Origin: Candidatus Zhuqueibacterota bacterium
Lineage (GTDB): Bacteria; Zhuqueibacterota; Zhuqueibacteria; Residuimicrobiales; Residuimicrobiaceae
Assembly (NCBI GenBank): GCA_963169875.1
Contig: CAUJEL010000016.1
Span: 1-46,396, forward strand
DNA: 46,396 nt
Direction of reading: 5' to 3'
Positions 26,515 through 35,423 of the stretch are shown in pieces. How positions within the stretch are numbered: the first letter of the stretch is position 1; each line of letters opens with the position of its first letter. The notes beneath the pieces are model-generated. The model was given only the letters and a program-made list of their open reading frames with translations, was not told the DNA's origin and searched no databases. The position numbers were made by a program, and so were the translations under genes.

Positions 26515-29331
26515 TCACCTCAGCAACAGGCACTTGGTGGTCCGCATCTCCTCACCCGCTCGCAGCACGCCCCAATAAACGCCCGACGACAGCCCATCCG
26601 CGTGCCATTGCACCCGGTAGTGCCCGGCGGCCTGCCACTCCTGCACCAGCCGGTTGACCTCCTGCCCCGCCATATTATAAATGGCGAAATCAACTTTTCC
26701 GGAAAGCGGCAGAATATAATTGAATTCAGTGCCACTGTTAAAGGGATTGGGATAATTCTGCGACAATAAAAAGGCCTCAGGCAGAGACGCACCGCCAGGT
26801 ACGGCTACATGGGTCATGGGGCTGTTGCTGAACATGATTTCATCAAAATAGAGCATACCGACGCCCACGCCCCCGTCACCTGGAAGCACATTGAAGGAGA
26901 GGCTGCCCACCTGCTGCAAATCCAGCGGATCGCTGCTCCCGGAGGGCATAAAAGCAGCAAGCGGCACCTCGACCCATTCACCTTCGGCAGAACGCAAATC
27001 AACTTCATATTGCCAGTAGATGCTGCTGGTTTTGTTCAGCTTGACCACCAGACTGCGCCGCGAAGCATCACCGCGCAGCCAGAAGCGCAGATATCTGGCA
27101 TCCTTATAATTAACGGGCAAGGTGTAACCGACGCCCGCAAAAGGCGGTTTGCCATTGCCTATGGCATAGTCCATGCGCAACGCCTGCGCACCGCTGGCCA
27201 CGACAGATTTTTCCAGTATGGCGGCCGCATAGGTGCCGGAAACGGGTTTCCAAAACAGATCCAGGCTGTTCCTGGGGCCATAGGCTTCAAAGTCGTCGAT
27301 GTATTGGCTATCGGTTATTTGGATGGAGACGGTGTCGGGGCTGAGACCCGGCGAGGAGACGATGAGCGTCGCCACGCTATTTCCGGCGGAATCAGCCCGG
27401 ATGGTGATGGAAACCATGCCATCATCGGCTGCGGCGGTGGCCGGGCCGATGAGTTGTGCCGGACCTGTCAACTGAAAGTTGATGCTGTTACGCGCTTCAT
27501 GGCAGAAGCGATCCTGCGCATCGAAAATCAGGCACTGGACTTCGGCCGTACTGATGCCGTCGCTGAAGAGCTTTCGCGGATGGACGAATAATCCCAATTT
27601 TGCCGGCTGCGTCCCGGTCTCGGCAGGACGGATGATGAAGGCGAGATCTGGCGCCGGGCTATCCAGGCTGGGCAGTTCATCAATCAACTCGCCACCCTGG
27701 CATGGCCGCGAGTGACTGGCCACGACAACGCCCTTCCACGGATCGTACCACTGGATAACATAGACCGAGTCGCGCAATCCTTTCAGCTTCAGCATTCTGC
27801 CGGACATATCACCGCCCCAGGCATCGCGCGTCCAGCCGAAGGCGAGGTTGTTCGCACCCATGGCAAAGGCATCGCCATCGGCCACTTCGGCCGCAATCGG
27901 TGCGTAGGGATGATGCGCCACCTTTACCTGAGGGGCAAAAGCGCTGAAGCGCTGCAAACGCTGCATCACCTTGGGTCCCATGACGCGCGCATCGTACGCC
28001 CACCACACCGGCGTGCTCGCCTGACCGCTGGCCCAGCTGCTCCACAGCGCATTGTGATACATGATGGCATACTCTTCACTGCCGCCGGTAAAATCGCCAT
28101 AATTATTTTCCCAGCCCGCTTCGCCCATGATGGCCGGTTTGGCGAAATCATCCCAGAGTTGCCGGGTGACGTTGCGATAGGTCCACAGGCTGCTGCGCAA
28201 CGGATTGTTGTTGTATTGTGGGGTCCATCCGGTTTCGTACATATGGACATTGGGCACATCAAAGATGGCATAGCCGTTTTTCCAGTACTGGCCGCCGCTC
28301 ATGCTCGCCGTGGTGGGACGGCCGAAAGGATCGTGACGGGTGAGAAAATCATGTACCTTGCGCGTCCAGTTTTCCGCCTGCGGAATGCGGCCCGCCGGCC
28401 AGGCGTCGGTGCCATTGATTTCATTCATGATCTCCCAGATGCCGAGCCCGCGGCTGTAGCCCCAGCGCGCGATGAGATAGCGGTATTGCTTTTCCTGATA
28501 GCGCCAGGCGGTTTCATTTTCATAGATTTCGACCACACTGCAGAGCTGCTTGTAGGGATTCTGATTCCACAACGCCGCCCATCCGGGCATATTCAGACAG
28601 AACAGATCATGGGGCCAGATCGCCAGCATGAGCACCATATCGCGCTGTTCCATCCACTGGATGATATTGTCGATGCGGTTGCATTTATTCTGATCATAGC
28701 GTCCCAGTCCGGAGGCCATGGATTCGATCAGCGTGCCGTCATCATAGGTCACATTCCAGTAGCCGATGAGATTACAGCCCGCCTGTTGCAGGGCGCCCAG
28801 TCCTTCCGCCGTATTGGCGATGCGCCAAGGCCAGTATACGGCAACGCCGTAAAAGCTGGCGCCGTCGTCGTGGACAAAATAGTGCGGATTGACCTGCGAC
28901 ACCTGCAACCAGCCATGATGAGAAGACGGCACGGCCTGGAACGAATAATCGCTGCTGCGCCCGGTGCCGTGGACATCGCGAGCTGTGAGATGATAGGTCC
29001 AGACACCCGTTTCATTGGGGGAGAAACGCACCTTCCACTGCTGGCGGTTGTTATAGTTGTCATAAAAGGCATAAATGGGCCACTGCCGGCCGCTGGGCGC
29101 CGTGAACAGCGCCTGCACATCGATCTCTTCCGGATCGAACGGATTGTAATAACTGGCATTGGTCAGGGAGAGGACCAGTTCGTATTTTTCATAGAGCCCG
29201 ATCTGCGCAGCGTTTTCACTTTTGACACTGATGCTTGGCGCCGCATCGCTCTTGCTGAAAAAAAGCATCGCCACTATCGACAGAGGGATGATCAGGCAGT
29301 GTATTTGTCTTGGCAAAAAAAGAGAATTCAT
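26515..29331 (-). CDS. DUF5060-containing clan GH-A glycosidase with CBM11-like module, T9SS-secreted
   Basis: A 938-residue secreted glycosidase of unassigned family. Signal peptide cut near KSDAA. A DUF5060-type beta-sandwich (about 32-140) precedes a (beta/alpha)8 barrel (about 145-520), with the likely acid/base Glu in WEIMNEING (about 304) and nucleophile Glu in AIMGEAGWENN (about 404), in the clan GH-A pattern. An invasin-like Ig module (about 590-680), a CBM11/CIA30-like beta-sandwich (about 685-845, IDDFEAYGP to YFDEIMFSN) and a T9SS sorting domain (QNYPNPFNSGT) follow. It is the last gene of the long minus-strand run, 176 bases after the GH130 gene. Mannan or glucomannan is the likely substrate from context only. 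Confidence 0.8.
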   Translation of the reverse strand: MNSLFLPRQIHCLIIPLSIVAMLFFSKSDAAPSISVKSENAAQIGLYEKYELVLSLTNASYYNPFDPEEIDVQALFTAPSGRQWPIYAFYDNYNNRQQWKVRFSPNETGVWTYHLTARDVHGTGRSSDYSFQAVPSSHHGWLQVSQVNPHYFVHDDGASFYGVAVYWPWRIANTAEGLGALQQAGCNLIGYWNVTYDDGTLIESMASGLGRYDQNKCNRIDNIIQWMEQRDMVLMLAIWPHDLFCLNMPGWAALWNQNPYKQLCSVVEIYENETAWRYQEKQYRYLIARWGYSRGLGIWEIMNEINGTDAWPAGRIPQAENWTRKVHDFLTRHDPFGRPTTASMSGGQYWKNGYAIFDVPNVHMYETGWTPQYNNNPLRSSLWTYRNVTRQLWDDFAKPAIMGEAGWENNYGDFTGGSEEYAIMYHNALWSSWASGQASTPVWWAYDARVMGPKVMQRLQRFSAFAPQVKVAHHPYAPIAAEVADGDAFAMGANNLAFGWTRDAWGGDMSGRMLKLKGLRDSVYVIQWYDPWKGVVVASHSRPCQGGELIDELPSLDSPAPDLAFIIRPAETGTQPAKLGLFVHPRKLFSDGISTAEVQCLIFDAQDRFCHEARNSINFQLTGPAQLIGPATAAADDGMVSITIRADSAGNSVATLIVSSPGLSPDTVSIQITDSQYIDDFEAYGPRNSLDLFWKPVSGTYAAAILEKSVVASGAQALRMDYAIGNGKPPFAGVGYTLPVNYKDARYLRFWLRGDASRRSLVVKLNKTSSIYWQYEVDLRSAEGEWVEVPLAAFMPSGSSDPLDLQQVGSLSFNVLPGDGGVGVGMLYFDEIMFSNSPMTHVAVPGGASLPEAFLLSQNYPNPFNSGTEFNYILPLSGKVDFAIYNMAGQEVNRLVQEWQAAGHYRVQWHADGLSSGVYWGVLRAGEEMRTTKCLLLR

Positions 29332-29507
29332 AGGTATCCCGAACAGTAGTCATTTTCAAACGGTCAGCGAGATCCGCACCTCCTGTAGTATCCATCAAGA
29401 TCGGACTGCCGGACAGGAGATCGAAACCGTTATCCGAGAAAAAGCCATCCACTTCGCAAACCAGATCGAGATGCCGGCCCCTTGCAGATCCGGCATCTAA
29501 CCTTAAA
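29332..29507. other. Spacer with no recognised feature
   Basis: This 176-base gap separates the phosphorylase stop from the DUF5060 glycosidase start on the same strand. No terminator with a T-run and no clear promoter was seen. Confidence 0.4.
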
Positions 29508-30686
29508 TCACAAATATGCCTTGTTCTTGCGGATCAGATCGATGCGCTGCTGCACACAAGCGGCTGAGCGCAGTGGATCTTCGGGCGTATTTTTGACATA
29601 ATCGATGAGACGGTCCACGGAGGAGACCGCCACGTGCATGCGCGTATCCGACGAGCCGTAGTAGACGAGCACATCGCCGTTGGCGCACGCCACCCAGCCG
29701 TTGCTGAAGGTCACATTGGAAACATCGCCGATGCGTTCCTCGCCGTCCGGTGCGATGAAATAGCCGCCTGGCTTGTGCGTCACACGCCAGGGTTCCAGCA
29801 GATCGGTCATGAACATATAGAGCACATAGCGCAGACCGGCGGCGCAGCCGCGCACGCCGTGGGCAAGATGCAGCCAGCCCTCGGGCGTTTTGATAGGCGC
29901 CGGGCCGAGACCGTTTTTGGCTTCCTTGATGGTATGGTAACGGCGTTCGTCGATGATGATCTCTTTTTCGATGACCGCATTTTCGATATTTTTGCACAAC
30001 CCCCAACCGATGCCACCGCCGCTGCCCGCATCGATGAAATCATCCTGCGGCCGCGTATAAAAGGCGTACTGCCCCTGCACGAATTCGGGGTGCAGCACCA
30101 CATTGCGCTGCTGTGGAGAAGCTGTTTTCAAATCCGGCAACCGCTCCCACTTTTTCAAATCCCTGGTCCGGGCGATGCCGGCCTGGGCCACCGCAGAGGA
30201 CAAGTCTCCCGGTTTGGCGTTGGGATCCTTGCGTTCGCTGCAAAAGACGCCGTAAATCCAGCCATCTTCGTGCACCACCAGTCTCATATCGTAAACATTG
30301 ATGTCCGGATTTTCAGTCTCCGGCATGATAACCGGCTCGTCCCAGAATCGGAACTGATCGATGCCGTTTGGACTCTCGGCCACGGCGAAAAATGATTTGC
30401 GATCCGATCCTTCCACACGCACCATGAGGATGACCTTGCCGTCGTAAAGCATGGCGCCCGAGTTGAAGGCGGCATTGATGCCCATTCGTTCCATCAGAAA
30501 GGGATTGGTAGCCGGATTGAGATCATAGCGCCAGAACAGCGGCGTATGGGCCGCGGTGAGGACGGGATTCTGATAGCGCTGGTAGATGCCATTGAATTCT
30601 TCCACAGGACGATTTCTGCGTTGTATCAGGGAATCAAAGTCCTGCTGCAATATACGTAAACGTGTTTTGAACTCAGTGCCTTCCAT
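29508..30686 (-). CDS. GH130 4-O-beta-D-mannosyl-D-glucose phosphorylase
   Basis: Cytoplasmic phosphorolysis of mannosyl-beta-1,4-glucose to mannose-1-phosphate and glucose. The ATG at 30686 with AGAGGT five bases upstream gives 392 residues and no signal peptide. The sequence follows, by memory, the Bacteroides fragilis enzyme of GH130 subfamily 1 very closely: [45 protein letters not shown] with the proposed general acid Asp near 133, [29 protein letters not shown] and [20 protein letters not shown]. The gene lies 25 bases after the 2-epimerase, the established partner in this pathway. A mannooligosaccharide phosphorylase (subfamily 2) is less likely because of the N-terminal blocks. Confidence 0.95.
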   Translation of the reverse strand: MEGTEFKTRLRILQQDFDSLIQRRNRPVEEFNGIYQRYQNPVLTAAHTPLFWRYDLNPATNPFLMERMGINAAFNSGAMLYDGKVILMVRVEGSDRKSFFAVAESPNGIDQFRFWDEPVIMPETENPDINVYDMRLVVHEDGWIYGVFCSERKDPNAKPGDLSSAVAQAGIARTRDLKKWERLPDLKTASPQQRNVVLHPEFVQGQYAFYTRPQDDFIDAGSGGGIGWGLCKNIENAVIEKEIIIDERRYHTIKEAKNGLGPAPIKTPEGWLHLAHGVRGCAAGLRYVLYMFMTDLLEPWRVTHKPGGYFIAPDGEERIGDVSNVTFSNGWVACANGDVLVYYGSSDTRMHVAVSSVDRLIDYVKNTPEDPLRSAACVQQRIDLIRKNKAYL

Positions 30687-30711
30687 ATTGTACCTCTTGT
30701 GCAAATTTTGA

Positions 30712-31938
30712 TTAAATGATGCCGGGAGCAGGTTGTTTGAGGGACTCGAGCCGCCGCATGGCTTCCATGCACGCGCGGCCGTTGTGATAGGGGCATTTCC
30801 ACTCCGAGACCTTGTAGAGCCGAAAATCGGGTTTCAGGTCAGGCCCCACCTTATAGAACCATTCGCCGTTCTCGTGATCGATCAGATAATGATCACAGAA
30901 ATCCCAGACCCGTTCTACTGCTTTGATAAATTTTTCTTGCCTCGAGTTTTGAAAGGCATTGAGAAAACCGACCAGGGCTTCGGCCTGGGGCCACCACTCC
31001 AGATCCTCTTTGAGACTGCCATCCTCTTTGCGTTCGTAGTAGATGCCGCCCTGGGGCGCCAGCGCCTCGGTATAGACCGCCTCTGCAATCGCCACGGTCT
31101 CCTGCCGCACCGTTTCGATCAAGGCGCCATCCTTGAGAACCGCCGCGGCCTCATCCAGCAGCCAGCTCGCCTCGATGTCATGGCCAAAAGAGACATTGGC
31201 GAGGCGGACATTCCACGCCTCATTGAAGAACAGCCGCATGTGGTGGGTGCGCCGGTCGATGATGTGCGATAAAAAATTATCTATGAGTTTACGCAGCCGC
31301 GCCTCCAGCACTTCATTGGGCCAGACGCGATAGAGCTGCGTGTAAGCCTCGAGCATGTGCAGGTGCGTATTCATCGATTTTTTTTCGTTCATGTCGACTT
31401 CACTCAGACGCAAATCCTCAGCCAGCGACCAGTCGCGGTTGGAGGTTTCGAAATAGCCGCTATGAACATGGTCAAAGTTGTGCAGTTCGATCAGATGATG
31501 CAGCTCCACCGCCCGATCCAGCGCCTCTTTTTTATGGGTTGCGCGATAAAACTCCGCCAGACTGTATATGGAAAAGGCCTGGCCATAGATTTTTTTACTG
31601 GTATCCACGGGACGGCCATTTTCGTCCAGCATCCACAACATGCCGCCATGTTCCTCATCCCAGAAATGATTCTGCACAAAAGCATAGGCACGGTCTGCCA
31701 TGGCCAGATAGTGCGGATTATGATAGATATTGTACGCGGCGCTGAAAGTCCAGAGGATGCGGGTGTTGAGAATCAAGCCTTTGGGTGTGCGCTCTTTGAC
31801 CTTCAGGTCGTTGGAGATGCGCGCCCAGAATCCGTCGCTCTCCGGATCGACCACTTCTTTCTCCCAGAAGGGCAAAATATTCTGCAGCAATTCGTTTTCA
31901 ATTCTCCGCTGCAAAGTCTCGATACGGCTACTTTCCAT
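30712..31938 (-). CDS. Mannobiose/cellobiose 2-epimerase
   Basis: Converts beta-1,4-mannobiose to 4-O-beta-mannosyl-glucose (and cellobiose to glucosyl-mannose) in the cytoplasm. The ATG at 31938 gives 408 residues, the family length, with no signal peptide. The (alpha/alpha)6 barrel blocks are [40 protein letters not shown] (His near 194), [12 protein letters not shown] (His near 253), [13 protein letters not shown] and [17 protein letters not shown] (His near 385). The three His residues fit the catalytic set known for cellobiose 2-epimerases. Its start overlaps the end of the GH5 gene by 11 bases and it precedes the phosphorylase, which matches the known mannan pathway. N-acetylglucosamine 2-epimerase activity is unlikely given the partner. 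Confidence 0.93.
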   Translation of the reverse strand: MESSRIETLQRRIENELLQNILPFWEKEVVDPESDGFWARISNDLKVKERTPKGLILNTRILWTFSAAYNIYHNPHYLAMADRAYAFVQNHFWDEEHGGMLWMLDENGRPVDTSKKIYGQAFSIYSLAEFYRATHKKEALDRAVELHHLIELHNFDHVHSGYFETSNRDWSLAEDLRLSEVDMNEKKSMNTHLHMLEAYTQLYRVWPNEVLEARLRKLIDNFLSHIIDRRTHHMRLFFNEAWNVRLANVSFGHDIEASWLLDEAAAVLKDGALIETVRQETVAIAEAVYTEALAPQGGIYYERKEDGSLKEDLEWWPQAEALVGFLNAFQNSRQEKFIKAVERVWDFCDHYLIDHENGEWFYKVGPDLKPDFRLYKVSEWKCPYHNGRACMEAMRRLESLKQPAPGII

Positions 31939-33778
31939 AAACCACTTCCACCCTTCCCACCTGTGCTTCCTCGAGAAACGACAGTTTAACATAATGCGTC
32001 CCGGCCGGCAGCGCTGAACTCTGAAACAGCACCGGCGGCAGATAATTATAATCGCCCGTGCCCAGATAATATTTTTGCGTTTCGGCCGCGAGATCCGCAT
32101 AGGTCTGGCCGTCCGCAGATGTGCTGAGGCCGATGGCTTTTTCCGCGGCCTGGGAGAAGAGATAGATTTTCACTGCGGCGGCGTTGCCGGGTGTGTAATA
32201 AACCAGGTGTGCGCCCGGTTTTCCGGCCAGCCGGTGCGCATCTTCCTTGAATGCGCGCGAGTTATCCGTCTCCATGGATAACTCACCGTTGCGGCTGAAG
32301 GCGATGGCAAAATTCCAGCATTCGTCCACCAGGGTTTTGTGTTTTACCGCCACGGGGCCGATGATGTTGGAGGGCTCAGAGCGTCCCGCCGCATTGCGGC
32401 TGCGAACACGATAAAAATAGCTGGAACCGATTTCCGCCGCGTGATCATTAAAGAGCGGCCGGTGCGCGTTTTCCGTGTCGGACACATTATAACCGATGCG
32501 CTGCCACGGACCGTTTTTTCGGGTTGCGCGTTCGATGTCATATCCGGAAGCGCCCACCGCGCCCTGCCAGCTGATTCGGGCTGGATCGTCGAAAGGCAGC
32601 AGCGCCGGAGGTTTGGGCACGGTTAAAACCGGCATTTTTTCCCCGCGAATGGCAAAAGCGCGTTCCTTCATCAATTGCATGACATCGCGTTCGGCATAGT
32701 TTTCGCCGGATATGAACCCGGGCCAATGATAGGCCTTGTAAAAATATCCGCCCAGGCCGGGCTCGGAATGCCAGTAAAAGCCGCCGTCGCGGTTGTGGAA
32801 GCGCAGGCTCCAGATCAGGGCGCCGCAGATGCCTGGATGCGCTTCTGCTTCCTGCAAAACCGCGGCTACGCCCGTGACGCCGATAAACCCGAACTCACCG
32901 ATCAGGTAGGGCTTTTTGCCACGGGCTTTTTCGGCGCTGACGCGGATGATGCGCACCATGTCGCGCGGATCTTTTTCGTAATGATGGGTGGTGATGATAT
33001 CGGTATAGGGATTAACGATGCTCTCATCGCGCAAGCCATATCCGGTATAGCCATCCAGGAGCAAATGATTTTTATCAAGAGATTTGATATAGGCACCCAT
33101 CTCCAGCACCCAGTCATTGGGACTGGCCAGTTCGTTACCGGTTTCCCAGGCGAGAATCGCCTTGTCATCGCGATAGGTCACGCCGGTGATGGTGTTCTTG
33201 CGCGTGATGACGTACTGCAGCGTCTGTTTAAAGTCTTCTTTCAACTGCGGATCGCTCCAGAATTCGTCTGATTTTTTGCCGCGAAAAGCCGCATACTGGG
33301 CGCGGCCGCCCATCCAGGGCCAGTTGTCCACAAAGGGAATGATGATACGCACGCCCACCTCATTGGCGATGGCGAGCATGAGATCCAGAGTCTTGAACGC
33401 CTCTTCGTTAAATTGACCGGGTCCGAGCACATAGGCAGGAATATCAGGGGCATCGTCGCGGCGCACGGTGATGACGTACATGCGCGCCACGGTTCCGCCC
33501 ATCTCCTTGATCGATTCCAGCGCATCGCGCAGCTCGTACGCGTCGGGCAAGCGCCAGGCATTGGTCTGCTCGAACATCATGTTGTCTTCGATGCAGTGCA
33601 GGTTGGGGATGTTGAAGGAGATAAAACGCACGGGCTTCTGTCCGTCCATGAGACGATCGCCGGAGGTGGTGATGAAATGGGAAAAAGCCGATTTGGGCGG
33701 CGCCGCAAAATTTGTTGTCACAAGCGCTAAAACAAGGAGGAAGAGGCTGAAGCGTAAACCAGAGCGGAAATTGGACAT
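31928..33778 (-). CDS. GH5-like beta-mannanase/mannosidase with FN3 and C-terminal beta module
   Basis: A 616-residue exported glycosidase. The ATG at 33778 has AAAGGAG six bases upstream. Signal peptide cut near NFAAP. The barrel (about 30-400) follows GH5_7-like mannanases: RFISFNIPNLH, VARMYVITVRR, acid/base Glu in WETGNELASP (about 216), HHYEKDP, nucleophile Glu in YLIGEFGFIG (about 295). An FN3 module (about 405-490) and a beta-rich end (about 495-616) follow. No T9SS domain; the protein ends VEVVYGK, so a periplasmic place is likely. It is coupled by overlap to the 2-epimerase, which suggests that it supplies mannobiose to that enzyme. A related GH5 subfamily or GH2-like exo-mannosidase role is possible. 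Confidence 0.85.
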   Translation of the reverse strand: MSNFRSGLRFSLFLLVLALVTTNFAAPPKSAFSHFITTSGDRLMDGQKPVRFISFNIPNLHCIEDNMMFEQTNAWRLPDAYELRDALESIKEMGGTVARMYVITVRRDDAPDIPAYVLGPGQFNEEAFKTLDLMLAIANEVGVRIIIPFVDNWPWMGGRAQYAAFRGKKSDEFWSDPQLKEDFKQTLQYVITRKNTITGVTYRDDKAILAWETGNELASPNDWVLEMGAYIKSLDKNHLLLDGYTGYGLRDESIVNPYTDIITTHHYEKDPRDMVRIIRVSAEKARGKKPYLIGEFGFIGVTGVAAVLQEAEAHPGICGALIWSLRFHNRDGGFYWHSEPGLGGYFYKAYHWPGFISGENYAERDVMQLMKERAFAIRGEKMPVLTVPKPPALLPFDDPARISWQGAVGASGYDIERATRKNGPWQRIGYNVSDTENAHRPLFNDHAAEIGSSYFYRVRSRNAAGRSEPSNIIGPVAVKHKTLVDECWNFAIAFSRNGELSMETDNSRAFKEDAHRLAGKPGAHLVYYTPGNAAAVKIYLFSQAAEKAIGLSTSADGQTYADLAAETQKYYLGTGDYNYLPPVLFQSSALPAGTHYVKLSFLEEAQVGRVEVVYGK

Positions 33779-33810
33779 GATCGACTCCTTTATGAGACCA
33801 TTACAATTTG

Positions 33811-35217
33811 TCATCGTTTCAAAACGCTTTCGTACCAGGCATGGATGGGGGCACTGTTTTTGACGATTTTTATCCCCTGGCGCAAACTATCCATATGGGT
33901 TTGCATGATATGCGCCCGTTTCTCCATGAGCGCATCCGGCCGGATTCCTTCCCGTATCTCTGCGAAGGAAATATTGGGCATACTATTTTTGACATGCTTT
34001 TCGAAATATTTATATAAATCTGTATCATCCACGGTGACGTCGGCCAGCAAACTCAGGCGCCGTGCCATCTGCAACTTGTTTTCTTCAAATAAAGAGGTTT
34101 TGATGCGCACCCGCGGATCGCGATCGAAACCCATTTTTCGCGCTTCCTGGGTCAGCGCGCGATCGCGCAGGACATAATCCAGCGCGGTTTTCAGACTCTT
34201 GTACACGCCGTGATAGGGGACATAATTGAGCGCGGCGATGAACTCTGCGACTGTAACCGTTTCGCCGTCAAGCGCTGCCAGCGGCTCGTTGCGTAAATCC
34301 CACAACGAGTTCTCGATCCGTCCCATTTCCAGCTCGGAGAGCTGTTCCACGCGCATCTGGTCGGCGGTGGAAGGCGTACGCTGCAGCAAGGGGCCCAGGG
34401 CAGCGCCGACGCGCTGCAGGGTTTTGGGATAGACCTGGATCTTTTTAGTCTTCATCAGTTCGCCGATGTAAGCCAGTGCCAATTTATCGCCAAGTTTGCT
34501 CTCGAGCACCGCGTGGGCATTGCGCCGCTTGTATAGATAATCCGTTTCAGACAACAAGGGGGGTTTACGCCAATCAACCACCTGGAGGATATGCCAGCCG
34601 TAGCTCGAGGCCACGGGTTGCGAATAGACCTTGAGCGGCAGCGTGAACGCCGTCATGGCGAGATCGTATTCCATCTGTTCCCAGGAGACCCAACCGAGAT
34701 CACCGCCGTTTTCAGCCAGCCGGGTATCGGAAAATGCGAGTCGGGCCAGATCCTCCCATTTCGCGCCCTGTTGCAGCCACTGGTGCAGGCTGTCCGCACC
34801 TGCCTGAGTTTCGCTGAAGAGGTGGCGGATGTGGCGCTCTTCATTCATCCAGGCATAGGTTTTTTCGACATCGGATTCCGCAAAGATGATTTTCGGCTTT
34901 ATCACCTGCTGGTAATGGACCTCGCGCATATTTTTGTCGCGATTGGCGGCAACGCGATAGGTGAAACGTTCATCCTTATCCATGCCCAGCGTTTTGGCAT
35001 CATTGGCGAGAAGCCGGCGTTCGATCATTTCATCCAGAAATTTCTCATGCAGATCTTGAGAGTCAAAAACATTGGGCTGCTTCAGAACCTCGATATAAGC
35101 AGCTTTGTATTCTTCCAGGGTGATGCGGCTCGTGCCGATGGATGCAACCACGGGATCTTTTTTGCTGCAGGCGAGGAAAAGCGAAAGCAGAAAAAAGAGG
35201 GCGAGCAATTTTTTCAT
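33811..35217 (-). CDS. Parvulin-type peptidyl-prolyl isomerase lipoprotein
   Basis: Periplasmic folding helper. The ATG at 35217 starts a lipoprotein signal, MKKLLALFFLLSLFLAC, with the lipid-bearing Cys at residue 17. The 468-residue protein has SurA/PrsA-like architecture: an N-terminal helical part (about 20-125, IERRLLANDAK), a PpiC domain (about 125-220, ERHIRHLF, GGDLGWVSWEQM and YGWHILQVVDWR) and a helical C-terminal part (about 225-468). It sits inside the mannan run, 32 bases before the GH5 gene and after the giant surface protein. Family members normally serve beta-barrel biogenesis, so it may help fold the receptor, the PorV-like protein or T9SS cargo of this locus. Its presence in a glycan locus is unusual. 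Confidence 0.88.
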   Translation of the reverse strand: MKKLLALFFLLSLFLACSKKDPVVASIGTSRITLEEYKAAYIEVLKQPNVFDSQDLHEKFLDEMIERRLLANDAKTLGMDKDERFTYRVAANRDKNMREVHYQQVIKPKIIFAESDVEKTYAWMNEERHIRHLFSETQAGADSLHQWLQQGAKWEDLARLAFSDTRLAENGGDLGWVSWEQMEYDLAMTAFTLPLKVYSQPVASSYGWHILQVVDWRKPPLLSETDYLYKRRNAHAVLESKLGDKLALAYIGELMKTKKIQVYPKTLQRVGAALGPLLQRTPSTADQMRVEQLSELEMGRIENSLWDLRNEPLAALDGETVTVAEFIAALNYVPYHGVYKSLKTALDYVLRDRALTQEARKMGFDRDPRVRIKTSLFEENKLQMARRLSLLADVTVDDTDLYKYFEKHVKNSMPNISFAEIREGIRPDALMEKRAHIMQTHMDSLRQGIKIVKNSAPIHAWYESVLKR

Positions 35218-35250
35218 GTTCGAGAACAACGGATACGACTCCAAATTGTT

Positions 35251-35276
35251 CGTTCCCAAGCTGGAGCTTGGGAACG
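35251..35276. repeat. Palindrome, first of a three-hairpin cluster
   Basis: CGTTCCCAAGCT (35251-35262) and AGCTTGGGAACG (35265-35276) are perfect complements around GG. Palindromes of this CCCAAGCT/AGCTTGGG type occur as dispersed repeats in several environmental bacterial groups (general recollection, not checked). Confidence 0.75.
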
Positions 35277-35301
35277 AGGGGTGAATATTTTCGGTCTACC
35301 T

Positions 35302-35370
35302 CTGTAGGAGCCCTCTCCTGAGGGCGACCACCGTCGGCTCTGCGTCGGGCTCTGGAGAGCCCTCCTACAG
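35302..35370. repeat. Inverted repeat, second of the cluster
   Basis: CTGTAGGAGCCCTCTCC (35302-35318) and GGAGAGCCCTCCTACAG (35354-35370) are complementary except at two central positions, with a 35-base loop that contains further GC-rich pairing. The CTGTAGGAG end motif resembles common dispersed repeats. Confidence 0.7.
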
Positions 35371-35383
35371 ACCAATTCCGCAC

Positions 35384-35416
35384 AGGTGCCGGACACCTCC
35401 CAGGTGTCCGGCACCT
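35384..35416. repeat. Palindrome, third of the cluster
   Basis: AGGTGCCGGACACCT (35384-35398) and AGGTGTCCGGCACCT (35402-35416) are exact complements around a CCC loop. The hairpin begins 8 bases after the stop of the 1207-residue protein gene in transcription order. There is no T-run, so it is more likely an mRNA end-protecting or processing structure than a simple terminator. Confidence 0.75.
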
Positions 35417-35423
35417 GCAGATG

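Noticed and set aside
27712-29349. Long + strand open frame (545 codons) opposite the DUF5060 glycosidase
   Set aside because: It is fully antisense to a gene with clear domains and catalytic motifs; its translation resembles no family and is a by-product of GC-rich codon use.
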